Source: an uncultured Clostridia bacterium (GTDB lineage: Bacteria > Bacillota > Clostridia > Christensenellales > UBA1242). From it: a stretch of DNA of 38,438 bases. This document shows positions 25,348 through 33,181 of this stretch, one piece after another. The stretch's first letter is position 1. Each line of letters starts with the position of its first letter. The notes under the pieces were generated by a model, which did no database searches, was not told the DNA's origin, and saw only the letters and a program-made list of their open reading frames with translations. The position numbers were made by a program, and so were the translations under genes. The DNA lies in contig CALVJV010000045.1 in the NCBI GenBank assembly GCA_944332395.1, positions 1 through 38,438 of the forward strand, read 5' to 3'.

Positions 25348-25376
25348 TCATTTTACTTATTTGTTTTTCATATAAT
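25348..25376 (+). promoter_or_regulatory. Candidate sigma-E promoter of spoIIM
   Basis: TCATTTT (25348-25354), a 14-base spacer and CATATAAT (25369-25376) fit the sigma-E consensus (KMATATT, CATACAHT) with one mismatch in each box. spoIIM is sigma-E dependent in B. subtilis. The predicted start falls on or next to the ATG at 25382. Confidence 0.6.
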
Positions 25377-25381
25377 TTATT

Positions 25382-26011
25382 ATGAAAAGGTTTTCCAATA
25401 GATTTTCTTTTTTTATCTCTTATCATTTTAAGCAAAAAAAAACTTTTTATATATGGTTTTTTATTTCATTGTTTATTGGCGTTATACTTGGAATTGTGTT
25501 GCATTTTACGTCTAATTTTGGTGGTTATCTTTTAAGGGATTCAGATCAGCAAATTTTTGATTTTATCACAAAAGACATTTCAGCATTTGATTTTTTCTTA
25601 TCAAAAGTTTTTGATTTTATTATCGCATTTTGTGTAGTCTTTTTGTGCTGTCTTTCTATTTATTCTTCTTTTTTGGTCTTTGTTTTTTTTGCATATCAAG
25701 GTATGATTTTTGGTTCAATTTGTTGTCAAATTATTTCTCTGTATGGAATTCTTGGCATTGTAAATGTATTTATTTTGCTTATACCTATTAATATCATACT
25801 GTTTTGTTTTCTGTTCTTTGAAGGGGCTGTTTGCATGTCAAGGGCTTCATTGGCAAAAAAATACAACATTGATTTTAAAAATAGTTTTTACTATGAAAGA
25901 TATTTTTTTAAACAAATTATTTTTGATCTTATTTTTGCTTTTTGCTTTTTATTTTTTGTTACTTTAATTATGTTGGTTGCATTAAGGTCTATTTCTTTTG
26001 TTGCGTATTAA
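25382..26011 (+). CDS. spoIIM: Stage II sporulation protein M
   Basis: Membrane protein of the SpoIID-SpoIIP-SpoIIM septal-peptidoglycan machine for engulfment. 209 aa, very hydrophobic, with about five membrane segments. The N-terminus (TFYIWFFISLFIGVILGIVL) and the middle SSFLVFVFFAYQGMIFGSI resemble the SpoIIM family; the match is by topology and pattern rather than a sharp motif. It lies between spoIVB and dacF, a sporulation setting. No SD precedes the ATG. Confidence 0.82.
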   Translation: MKRFSNRFSFFISYHFKQKKTFYIWFFISLFIGVILGIVLHFTSNFGGYLLRDSDQQIFDFITKDISAFDFFLSKVFDFIIAFCVVFLCCLSIYSSFLVFVFFAYQGMIFGSICCQIISLYGILGIVNVFILLIPINIILFCFLFFEGAVCMSRASLAKKYNIDFKNSFYYERYFFKQIIFDLIFAFCFLFFVTLIMLVALRSISFVAY

Positions 26012-26014
26012 GTT

Positions 26015-26043
26015 GTATAAAATTAATATTTTGTAGCATTCTA
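26015..26043 (+). promoter_or_regulatory. Candidate forespore (sigma-F/G) promoter of dacF
   Basis: GTATA (26015-26019), a 17-base spacer and CATTCTA (26037-26043), the same box pair and spacing as before spoIVB. dacF is a forespore gene in B. subtilis. The predicted leader is about 11 bases and holds gaggg. Confidence 0.58.
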
Positions 26044-26060
26044 CTAATGATGAGGGTTTT

Positions 26061-27236
26061 ATGAGAAAAGTTGTATTTTTTAGTGTATTTTTTATTCTAT
26101 TTGTAACGTTTGTATTGTTGCAAATTTTTAATATTGATTCGGCGTTTGCTCAATCAAAAAATGATATTAATTATGATTTTGATAAATCTTCGGCTTCGTC
26201 TTTTATTTTAGTTGAATCGACTACTGGAACTATCGTATTAGAAAAGAACTCAGAAAAAAAACTTCCAATTGCGTCTATGACAAAACTAATGACTTTAAAA
26301 ATTGTTTTAGACCACATAAATGCTGGAAAATTATCGCTAGAAGATAAGTTTAAAATTAGTGAGAATGCTGCAAGTCAGACGGGGTCGGAGGCTTTTTTAG
26401 ATAAAAATCAAGAATATAGTGTTGATGATCTAATTAGAGCCACAATTATTGTGTCTGCAAACGATGCAGCTGTCGCTTTGGCGGAAATTGTTTCTGGTTC
26501 GGTTGAGAATTTTGTCAAATTAATGAACGATACGGCAAAAGAAATAGGAATGTATAATACGAACTTTGCAAACCCAACAGGATTGCCTGCACCTGGTCAT
26601 TTTTCAACAGCAAAGGACATGGCGATTATCAGTCAATATTGTATTGATAATTTAACATTTAAGCAATATTCAAGAGCCAATATTGATGAATTAGTTCATC
26701 CGTCAGGGAGAAAAACTAGTTTGATAAATACTTGTAGAAAAATTAATAAGTATGCTGGTTTTGAGGGCGGAAAAACAGGTCATACAAATGAGGCTGGATA
26801 TTGCTTTGCCTCCGCGGCAAGACGAGGTGATATGCGCTTTGTTGCCGTGGTTATGGGAGTCGAATCAAGTGAAGAGAGATTTAATCTTACAGAAAGAATG
26901 TTCGATTATGGGTTTGATAATTTTAGGATATTAAATGTGGTAGGAGTAAATAAGCCCATAATTTCTTGTGATTTGAGCTTTGGAGTGGATAATAAAATTG
27001 ATTTATATGCAAAAAATTCATTTTCAGTGTTTTTGAAAAAAAATGAAAAATATGATTATAAAAAAGAAACACAAATTTTTGATTTAAAATTGCCCATTAG
27101 TGCAGAGGATTGTGTTGGAAAAATAAAAATAATTTGCAATGGGGATATAGTTTTTGAAACCGATCTTATCGCAAAAAGGGATTATGAACATATTGGAATA
27201 AAAAAGTTATTTATTGATTTGATTAAATCATTTTAA
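26061..27236 (+). CDS. dacF: D-alanyl-D-alanine carboxypeptidase (DacF-type PBP)
   Basis: Low-molecular-weight penicillin-binding protein that trims peptidoglycan stem peptides. 391 aa. Signal peptide about 1-30, ending SAFA. All active-site motifs are present: SMTK at 72-75, SAN at 132-134, KTG at 238-240. A C-terminal beta domain (about 295-391) with an amphipathic end probably anchors it at the membrane. SD gaggg. The forespore-type promoter and its place after spoIIM favour a DacF role in spore cortex. A paralogue lies at 30556. Confidence 0.93.
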   Translation: MRKVVFFSVFFILFVTFVLLQIFNIDSAFAQSKNDINYDFDKSSASSFILVESTTGTIVLEKNSEKKLPIASMTKLMTLKIVLDHINAGKLSLEDKFKISENAASQTGSEAFLDKNQEYSVDDLIRATIIVSANDAAVALAEIVSGSVENFVKLMNDTAKEIGMYNTNFANPTGLPAPGHFSTAKDMAIISQYCIDNLTFKQYSRANIDELVHPSGRKTSLINTCRKINKYAGFEGGKTGHTNEAGYCFASAARRGDMRFVAVVMGVESSEERFNLTERMFDYGFDNFRILNVVGVNKPIISCDLSFGVDNKIDLYAKNSFSVFLKKNEKYDYKKETQIFDLKLPISAEDCVGKIKIICNGDIVFETDLIAKRDYEHIGIKKLFIDLIKSF

Positions 27237-27248
27237 TTAACGATTTGT

Positions 27249-27277
27249 TTGACTGATTTTTTCTTATTTGTTATACT
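27249..27277 (+). promoter_or_regulatory. Sigma-A promoter of the M50 protease-scpAB operon
   Basis: TTGACT (27249-27254), a 17-base spacer and TATACT (27272-27277) preceded by TGT (extended -10). Near-consensus, so vegetative expression is likely. Confidence 0.78.
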
Positions 27278-27294
27278 GCTTAAGAGGAAAATCT

Positions 27295-27984
27295 ATGTTT
27301 TTTGCAGTTTCAAACATATCAAGCAGTTATTTGTTCATAGCTATGATTTTAGCATATCTGTTTGCTCTTCTTATTGGTTTTTCAATGCATGAAGCAGCAC
27401 ATGCTTTTGCGGCTGTAAAGCAAGGAGACCCTACGCCCAAACTTATGGGCAGACTAACATTAAATCCTATAAGGCATATAGATCCTTTGGGATTCATTAT
27501 GCTGTTATTGGTAGGATTTGGTTATGCAAAACCAGTGCCCGTTAACCCTTATAATTTTAAAAATGGTAGATGGAGCGATTTTTTGGTTTCGATTGCTGGT
27601 ATAGGTACAAATTTATTGATTGCGGTTGTCCTTGGTTTATTTAGGTCGCTTTTTGTGGTTTTTTCGCCTAATTTATTTTATTCGAATAACTTCTTTGCTA
27701 ATTTTCTTGTTTTGTTTTTGGAGTTTGGCATGATAATAAATTTATGCCTTGCTTTTTTTAATCTTATTCCGGTTCCTCCTTTAGATGGATTTAGAGTATT
27801 AGAAGCAATTTTAGGGCCCAAACATAGGAATGTTATTGACTTTATGGAAAAATATTCTTTTGTTATTATGATCGTGTTTTTGATTATTGTTATGTTTGTT
27901 TTTAATTTCATTGGATATCTAGCAAATTGGTCATTTATTGGAATTTGTTGGATTTTTGAGAAGTTTTTTTATTTGTTTGTTTGA
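27295..27984 (+). CDS. M50-family site-2 metalloprotease (YwhC/FtsH-independent type)
   Basis: Polytopic membrane zinc protease of about 229 aa, without a PDZ domain. The zinc site is HEAAH in SMHEAAHAFAAVKQGDPTPK, and NLIPVPPLDGFRVLEAILG is the second conserved site. LNPIRHIDPLGFIMLLL is also typical. ATG at 27295 chosen because aagagga is just upstream; the TTG at 27268 lies inside the -10 region. Found directly before scpA in many Clostridia. Substrate unknown. Confidence 0.92.
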   Translation: MFFAVSNISSSYLFIAMILAYLFALLIGFSMHEAAHAFAAVKQGDPTPKLMGRLTLNPIRHIDPLGFIMLLLVGFGYAKPVPVNPYNFKNGRWSDFLVSIAGIGTNLLIAVVLGLFRSLFVVFSPNLFYSNNFFANFLVLFLEFGMIINLCLAFFNLIPVPPLDGFRVLEAILGPKHRNVIDFMEKYSFVIMIVFLIIVMFVFNFIGYLANWSFIGICWIFEKFFYLFV

Positions 27985-27990
27985 GGTGTT

Positions 27991-28755
27991 ATGGAGGATA
28001 GTAATAAATTTATTTTTGAGAAAAAAGAAAATGAATGCAACTTTAAACTAGAACAGTTTGAAGGCCCATTGGATCTGTTATTGCATCTTGTGAAAGAAGC
28101 GAAAATTGATATTAAGGATATTTTTGTTTCCCAAATAACAGAACAATACTTAAATTTTATGCAGTCTATAAAAGAAGAAGATATTGACAAGGCTGGTGAG
28201 TTTGTTGAAATGGCAGCAACACTTTTGGAAATTAAATCTAAACAACTTTTACCCAAACCCGAAATTGTTGTTGAAGGTGAAGAAACTGAAGAACAAAGAT
28301 TAATTAGAAGATTGGAAGAATACAAGCTCTTTAAAGAGCAAAGTGAAAAACTTAAAAATTTAGAAAATGTAAATAGATTTTTCAAGGACCCAGAACCGGG
28401 AAGCGGTGATATAAAATATGTTTTAGGGACATTGTCGTTTGATGGGTTGTTAAATAGTTTTGCAAAATTACTAGCAAGAGTTCAGTCCCGTGTTGATGCG
28501 GTTCCTGAGAAAAAAATAGAAAAAGAAAGATTTACTGTCGCACAAAAAATTGCTCAAATTAAAGATGTTTTAATGTTGAAGGAAAAAGTTTACTTTTCAG
28601 AACTTTTTGAAAATGATTTTGATAAAATTGAAGTTATAAATACTTTTTTAGCATTGTTAGAATTATTAAAGCATCAGTTCGTTAGGGCTGTTCAAGAAGC
28701 AAATTTTGAAGAAATTTTAATACAAAGACAGGAGAACGATTTATGGAACAATTAG
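27991..28755 (+). CDS. scpA: Segregation and condensation protein A
   Basis: Kleisin of the SMC-ScpAB condensin. 254 aa. The N-terminal EQFEGPLDLLLHLVKEAKIDI is the hallmark, followed by ISQITEQYL-like SQITEQYLNFM and EFVEMAATLLEIKSKQLLP. The C-terminal winged-helix region binds the SMC head. Starts 6 bases after the protease with SD gaggtg; overlaps scpB by 13 bases. Confidence 0.96.
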   Translation: MEDSNKFIFEKKENECNFKLEQFEGPLDLLLHLVKEAKIDIKDIFVSQITEQYLNFMQSIKEEDIDKAGEFVEMAATLLEIKSKQLLPKPEIVVEGEETEEQRLIRRLEEYKLFKEQSEKLKNLENVNRFFKDPEPGSGDIKYVLGTLSFDGLLNSFAKLLARVQSRVDAVPEKKIEKERFTVAQKIAQIKDVLMLKEKVYFSELFENDFDKIEVINTFLALLELLKHQFVRAVQEANFEEILIQRQENDLWNN

Positions 28756-29486
28756 CCGAAATTATTGAAAGTATTTTATTTGTCGCTGGAGCTCCGGTAG
28801 ATGTTTCTGACATTTCTTCTAAATTGAATTGTACGAAAAAGCAAATTGATAAGGCAATAAATGATTTAGAGAAAAAATATTCAGGGACCAGTGGAATTGT
28901 AATACTAAAATTTGGTAGTAAATTACAACTTGGCACTAATTCAGATTATGCAGATTTTATTTCTGCAGTTATGAATCCAATTAGGGAGAAGCAATTATCT
29001 AGAGCGACATTAGAAACTCTTTCAATTATTGCATACAAACAACCAGTAACTAGACTGGAAATTGAAGACATTAGGGGAGTTTCTAGTGATTATGCAATTA
29101 ATTTGTTGTTAGAACATAAGTTAATTGAAATAACGGGGCGGCGTGAGTCTGTTGGAAGACCTCTTGAATTTGGGACAACAGACGAGTTTTTACGTCGGTT
29201 TGATTTGAAATCATTAGATGATTTACCAGATTATAACGAGCTTATTGAAAGGATTGTGGCGGAAAGTAAAAAACAAAATGAAAAATTGTATCATGATTTT
29301 GAAATTCCTACTGAAGAAATAAAGCCAGATTATGATGAAAGCACAAAAGATGATGAATTTTTAAAAAGTAAACAGATTGAAGAACAAGTTTCTAGAGCTG
29401 CAAAGTTGATTAGGCAAACAGAAAGAAAGCTTGCTAGAGAGAAGAATGAAATATTGACCTCTGTAGAGGATAGCGAGGCTTTGTAA
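28743..29486 (+). CDS. scpB: Segregation and condensation protein B
   Basis: Winged-helix partner of ScpA in the SMC complex. 247 aa. Family sequence: AEIIESILFVAGAPVDVSDI at the front and ATLETLSIIAYKQPVTRLEIEDIRGV with GRPLEFGTTDEFLRRF later. The tail beyond about residue 180 is charged and variable. SD aggaga. A strong terminator follows. Confidence 0.96.
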   Translation: MEQLAEIIESILFVAGAPVDVSDISSKLNCTKKQIDKAINDLEKKYSGTSGIVILKFGSKLQLGTNSDYADFISAVMNPIREKQLSRATLETLSIIAYKQPVTRLEIEDIRGVSSDYAINLLLEHKLIEITGRRESVGRPLEFGTTDEFLRRFDLKSLDDLPDYNELIERIVAESKKQNEKLYHDFEIPTEEIKPDYDESTKDDEFLKSKQIEEQVSRAAKLIRQTERKLAREKNEILTSVEDSEAL

Positions 29487-29499
29487 TCTCAATATTTAG

Positions 29500-29530
29500 G
29501 GGTGTTATGTCTAACATAACACTCTTTTTA
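29500..29530 (+). terminator. Intrinsic terminator after scpB
   Basis: GTGTTATGT (29502-29510) pairs with ACATAACAC (29514-29522) around a 3-base loop, with outer G-T/G-C pairs, and a run of T follows. Confidence 0.88.
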
Positions 29531-29565
29531 TTAATTATTTTTTTAAATTTGCACAAAATATTACT

Positions 29566-30126
29566 ATGAAAATAGTAATTATTGTTAGTTTCTTTTGTTT
29601 AGCAATTTTGTTTGTTTTGTTTTTTCTCCCATTTAAAATAAAAATAAAAGGGTATTTAGATTTTCTTAATAACAATATGCACTATAAATTAAAAATTTTT
29701 AATTTTAAAATTATTTGTGGCAAAGCATATATAAATAAAAAAGCAAAACTATGTTTTGAAAATGAAAATGGAAAATTGCAAACTGGAAATATTGCAGGTG
29801 ATTTGTTCCCTTTTTTCGCTGGCAAATTATTTATGTTTTTAGATGTTGTAAATTTAAATGTTAAATTTGATGGTGGAATTAAAGACAACCCATTTTTTAG
29901 TGCGTTACTATCTGGATTTGCTATTTCCTCTTTGGCAAGTATGTTTTCATTTTTAAAAGCAAAAAATTCATCTGCTATTTTTTATAAATGCGTAAATTTA
30001 GATTTTTCTGAAACTAAAATAATTTTGTGGTTTAATGGTCTTGTAGTTGTTTCTTTATTTGATATTTTAAGAAGTTATTTATCTGCACGCATTAAATTTA
30101 TTAAAATATCACAAAATAATAATTGA
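29566..30126 (+). CDS. DUF2953-like membrane protein (YtfI-like)
   Basis: 186 aa with one N-terminal membrane segment (about 3-23) and a mainly beta-rich hydrophobic remainder. Function unknown. It matches the position and shape of YtfI (DUF2953), which precedes ytfJ in Firmicutes, but no sharp motif is visible. No SD lies before the ATG. A weak sigma-E-like CACAAAAT at 29552 would again place the transcript start close to the ATG. Confidence 0.75.
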   Translation: MKIVIIVSFFCLAILFVLFFLPFKIKIKGYLDFLNNNMHYKLKIFNFKIICGKAYINKKAKLCFENENGKLQTGNIAGDLFPFFAGKLFMFLDVVNLNVKFDGGIKDNPFFSALLSGFAISSLASMFSFLKAKNSSAIFYKCVNLDFSETKIILWFNGLVVVSLFDILRSYLSARIKFIKISQNNN

Positions 30127-30136
30127 GGTATATTTT

Positions 30137-30559
30137 ATGAGTAATTCTATTGACCAAATTATTGATACTGCTTTTGCTAAACTAAAAACCATGGCAGATG
30201 CTGATACTATTGTTGGAAAACCTGTTGAGACTCAAAATGGTTCGGTTGTAATTCCTATATCAAAAGTTTCTGTTGGTTTTGTTGCTGGCGGTGGTGAGTA
30301 TAGCGAGGTTACTCTTGCCGGTAAGAAGGCAAATGATAAAGATTTTCCATTTGCCGGTGGTTCAGGTGCAGGCCTTTCAATTTCACCAATAGCTTTCATT
30401 TCTGTTCAAAATAATGAAACGAAACTTTTTATGGTGGATCAAAAAGCGCCTTTAGATAAATTAATAGATTTGGTTCCAGATGTTATTAAAAGTGCATTTG
30501 AAAAATTTAATATTATAGAAAATAAATCAGTGATGATTGTGGATGAAGAAAAAGAATGA
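30137..30559 (+). CDS. ytfJ: GerW/YtfJ family spore protein
   Basis: Small sporulation protein of the GerW family; B. subtilis YtfJ is made in the forespore. 140 aa. Diagnostic sequence: GKPVETQNGSVVIPISKVSVGFVAGGGEY, then FAGGSGAGLSISPIAFISV. SD ttgagg. Its stop overlaps the next gene by four bases. It follows ytfI as in Bacillus, which supports the pair as one unit. Confidence 0.93.
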   Translation: MSNSIDQIIDTAFAKLKTMADADTIVGKPVETQNGSVVIPISKVSVGFVAGGGEYSEVTLAGKKANDKDFPFAGGSGAGLSISPIAFISVQNNETKLFMVDQKAPLDKLIDLVPDVIKSAFEKFNIIENKSVMIVDEEKE

Positions 30560-31704
30560 AATGTGGGGCTTGGGGAGTTTTAGTTTCTATTTTTCTTGCT
30601 TTTGTTTGTGTTTTCTCGTTTAATACGAGTATTTTTGATAATGCTTTTGCACAAGAGAATAAAAATTTCGCTAGTGGTTGGGTTGTGCTTGAGACTAAAT
30701 CTAAAAGAGTGTTAGATGCTGGAAATGAAAATGTTAAGCTACCAATGGCTTCTACTACAAAAATAATTACTTGTATTTTAACTATTTTAAATCATAAAGA
30801 TTTAAATAAAATTATTGCTATTCCTAAAGAAGCTTGTGGAATTGAAGGTTCGACAATTTACTTAAAACCCAACGAACATTTAACGGTTTTAGAATTGCTA
30901 TATGGATTAATGCTTTCAAGTGGTAACGACGCTGCTGTGGCTTTAGCTTTGGAAACTTTTGGTTCAATTGAAAATTTTCAGAATGAGGCTAATGAATTTT
31001 GTCGTAATTTGGGCGCAGTTAATACAAATATTGTTACACCAAATGGATTGCATGATCCAAACCACTATACGACGGCTTATGATTTAGCTTTGATTACTGC
31101 GTATGCACTACAAAATCAAACATTTAGAGAAATTGTATCAACTAAAAGAAAAACTATTCCGAACGAGTTTAAAAAGACTCCAAGAACTTTGATAAATAAA
31201 AATAAAATGCTGCAACAATATCCAAATGCAACTGGTGTTAAAATCGGATACACAAAAGCTGCTGGGAGATGTTTGGTTAGTTCTGCTGAAAAAAATAATA
31301 TGGAACTTGTTTGTGTTGTTTTGAATTGTAATGACTGGTTTAATAAATCAACAGAATTATTAAATAAAGCTTTTAATAATTATAAATTGGAATGTTTATT
31401 GCCTGAACATTATCATTTTGGTAAATTTGCTTGTCAATATGGAGATAATAAAGAAATTAATTTGTATTCTGAAAAGGAATTTTGTTTTCCTATAACAAAC
31501 GAAGAAAAAAGATTGATAAGAAAACAAGTTGAGTTGCCTAATTTGATAAAGGCGCCAGTGAAAAAGGGAGAATGTGTTGGCAAAGTTTCATTTTATTTAG
31601 AAAATAAGTTGCTTTTTTCAGAAAATATCTATAGTATGGAAGAAAGTAAATCTATTCGTATAAAAGATATTTTTACAAGACTATGGTCGGATTTGCTTTT
31701 TTAA
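30556..31704 (+). CDS. dacB: D-alanyl-D-alanine carboxypeptidase (DacB-type) with a KIG motif
   Basis: Second low-molecular-weight PBP of the window. 382 aa. Signal peptide about 1-32, ending NAFA. SxxK is STTK at 66-69 and SxN is SGN at 122-124. The third motif is KIG (229-231) instead of KTG; the surrounding VKIGYTKAAGRCLVSSA is otherwise normal. A C-terminal beta domain follows. Between ytfJ and rluB, a position often taken by dacB (followed by spmA-spmB, missing here). Role in spore cortex is likely by context. The KTG threonine normally contacts substrate, so activity may be altered. Confidence 0.9.
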   Translation: MKCGAWGVLVSIFLAFVCVFSFNTSIFDNAFAQENKNFASGWVVLETKSKRVLDAGNENVKLPMASTTKIITCILTILNHKDLNKIIAIPKEACGIEGSTIYLKPNEHLTVLELLYGLMLSSGNDAAVALALETFGSIENFQNEANEFCRNLGAVNTNIVTPNGLHDPNHYTTAYDLALITAYALQNQTFREIVSTKRKTIPNEFKKTPRTLINKNKMLQQYPNATGVKIGYTKAAGRCLVSSAEKNNMELVCVVLNCNDWFNKSTELLNKAFNNYKLECLLPEHYHFGKFACQYGDNKEINLYSEKEFCFPITNEEKRLIRKQVELPNLIKAPVKKGECVGKVSFYLENKLLFSENIYSMEESKSIRIKDIFTRLWSDLLF

Positions 31705-31713
31705 TTAGAAATT

Positions 31714-32430
31714 ATGAGAATTAACAAATTTTTAGCGCTATGTGGACTTGGTTCTAGAAGAAAGTGTGAACAACTTATATTAGATGGTAGGGTGACCATT
31801 AATGATGTTATAGTATCATCTTTTTCTTGTTTGGTTGGTGGCTCTGATGTGGTTATGGTTGATGGGCAGATTGTTGAGCAAAAAACATTTTTATATGTTA
31901 TGCTTTTTAAACCAAAAGGATTTGTTACAACAAAACATGATGATAAAGGAAGAAAAACCGTTATGAGTCTTTTGCCGTCAGAGTGGCAACATCTTAACCC
32001 TGTTGGTAGACTTGATTATGAAACTGAAGGTTTGTTGTTATTTACTAATAATGGAGAGCTTGCTAATTTGTTAACACATCCATCTTTTCATATTGATAAA
32101 AAATATATCGTAAAAATTGAAGGCCATATTGTAGAAAGTGAGTTGGCAGTTCTGCGTGCAGGAGTTGTTATTGACGGAAAGCGCACTGAACCCGCAAAGG
32201 TAAAAGTGGTTTTAGCAGAAAAAAACAAAACAACCATAGAAATGATTATTTTTGAGGGCAGAAATAGACAAATTAGAAAAATGATGGACGCTATTGGAAA
32301 AACTATTATTTTTTTGAAAAGGGTTCAATTTGGTCCTTTGAATTTAGGTGGATTGCAAAGAGGAAAATGTAGGCAGTTGAGAAAATCGGAAATATTTGCT
32401 TTGGAGCATTTTATTGAGGAGAAAATATAA
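31714..32430 (+). CDS. rluB: 23S rRNA pseudouridine synthase RluB-type
   Basis: Modifies large-subunit rRNA. 238 aa. An S4 RNA-binding domain (about 1-60: MRINKFLALCGLGSRRKCEQLI) precedes the RsuA/RluB catalytic domain, whose GRLDYETEGLLLFTNNGELA holds the catalytic aspartate. GRNRQIRKMMDAIG near residue 190 is typical. No SD before the ATG, which is 9 bases after dacB, so coupling is possible. It overlaps plsC by one base. Confidence 0.94.
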   Translation: MRINKFLALCGLGSRRKCEQLILDGRVTINDVIVSSFSCLVGGSDVVMVDGQIVEQKTFLYVMLFKPKGFVTTKHDDKGRKTVMSLLPSEWQHLNPVGRLDYETEGLLLFTNNGELANLLTHPSFHIDKKYIVKIEGHIVESELAVLRAGVVIDGKRTEPAKVKVVLAEKNKTTIEMIIFEGRNRQIRKMMDAIGKTIIFLKRVQFGPLNLGGLQRGKCRQLRKSEIFALEHFIEEKI

Positions 32431-33038
32431 TGTTATTGTGGTTGTTGTATGTGATATTTTGGCTACCAGGAAAGATTTTATTACCTACAAAAGTGGTAAA
32501 TAAAAAATTCATTCCAAAAAAAGGTGGAGTGGTTTTGGCCTGTAACCATTTTTCAAATCTTGATGTTATATTGTTGCAACTTAATATTGGAAGAGGTTTA
32601 AAATATTTAGCGAAAAAAGAGCTAATGAAAAACAAATTTGTTGGTTGGTTTCTTAAAAAATTAGGGGCTTTCCCTGTGGATAGAGGGAATGGAGATATTG
32701 CCGCCACTAAATTTGCTTTAAAAACATTAAAAGATGGAAAGGCCCTTTGTATGTTTCCTGAAGGGACAAGAAATAAATCGGATTCAAATGAATTGCAAGA
32801 TTTAAAAAGTGGTGCTGTTTTGTTTGCCTCAAAAACTTCTTCTCCATTAGTTCCAATGATGTTTGTTTCAAAACCAAGATTGTTTCATAAAAGTTATTTG
32901 ATCGTAGGAGAACCCGTAGTTTTTAATTTTATTGATCCTAATAGACCAAGCAAAAGTGAACTAAATGAGGCAGTTGCTAAACTTTCTCAAATTATGAAAA
33001 ATTTGCAAAATTCTCATTTAAAAAATATTGACAACTAA
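32430..33038 (+). CDS. plsC: 1-acyl-sn-glycerol-3-phosphate acyltransferase
   Basis: Membrane-bound acyltransferase that makes phosphatidate. 202 aa. N-terminal hydrophobic segment (LLWLLYVIFWLPGKILL), catalytic HX4D as NHFSNLD near 41-47, and FPEGTRN near 107-113. SD gaggag lies inside rluB, and the ATG overlaps the rluB stop (TAATG). The product feeds CdsA. The promoter of the following tRNA overlaps its last codons. Confidence 0.93.
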   Translation: MLLWLLYVIFWLPGKILLPTKVVNKKFIPKKGGVVLACNHFSNLDVILLQLNIGRGLKYLAKKELMKNKFVGWFLKKLGAFPVDRGNGDIAATKFALKTLKDGKALCMFPEGTRNKSDSNELQDLKSGAVLFASKTSSPLVPMMFVSKPRLFHKSYLIVGEPVVFNFIDPNRPSKSELNEAVAKLSQIMKNLQNSHLKNIDN

Positions 33039-33056
33039 ATAAATATTTTTTATACT
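33028..33056 (+). promoter_or_regulatory. Near-consensus promoter of the solo tRNA-Thr
   Basis: TTGACA (33028-33033), a 17-base spacer and TATACT (33051-33056). The -35 box lies in the last codons of plsC. Predicted start near 33063, three bases before the tRNA. Confidence 0.85.
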
Positions 33057-33065
33057 GCAAAATAT

Positions 33066-33141
33066 GCTGATGTGGCTCAGTTGGTAGAGCAATTGATTCG
33101 TAATCAATAGGTCGCGAGTTCGAGTCTCGCCATCAGCTCCA
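33066..33141 (+). tRNA. tRNA-Thr (anticodon CGT)
   Basis: Complete cloverleaf. Acceptor GCTGATG pairs with CATCAGC, discriminator T, encoded CCA. Anticodon stem ATTGA/TCAAT with loop TTCGTAA gives CGT, reading ACG. T-arm GCGAG/CTCGC around TTCGAGT. 76 bases, with its own promoter and terminator. Confidence 0.97.
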
Positions 33142-33149
33142 TATAACAA

Positions 33150-33181
33150 AAATAGGTGCAGATGTTTGTCTGCACCTATTT
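33150..33181. terminator. Bidirectional terminator between tRNA-Thr and tspO
   Basis: Perfect 13-bp stem AAATAGGTGCAGA (33150-33162) / TCTGCACCTATTT (33169-33181), loop of 6. It ends the tRNA on the plus strand; on the minus strand it lies directly after the tspO stop and is followed by a T-rich run, so it can serve both convergent genes. Confidence 0.88.
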
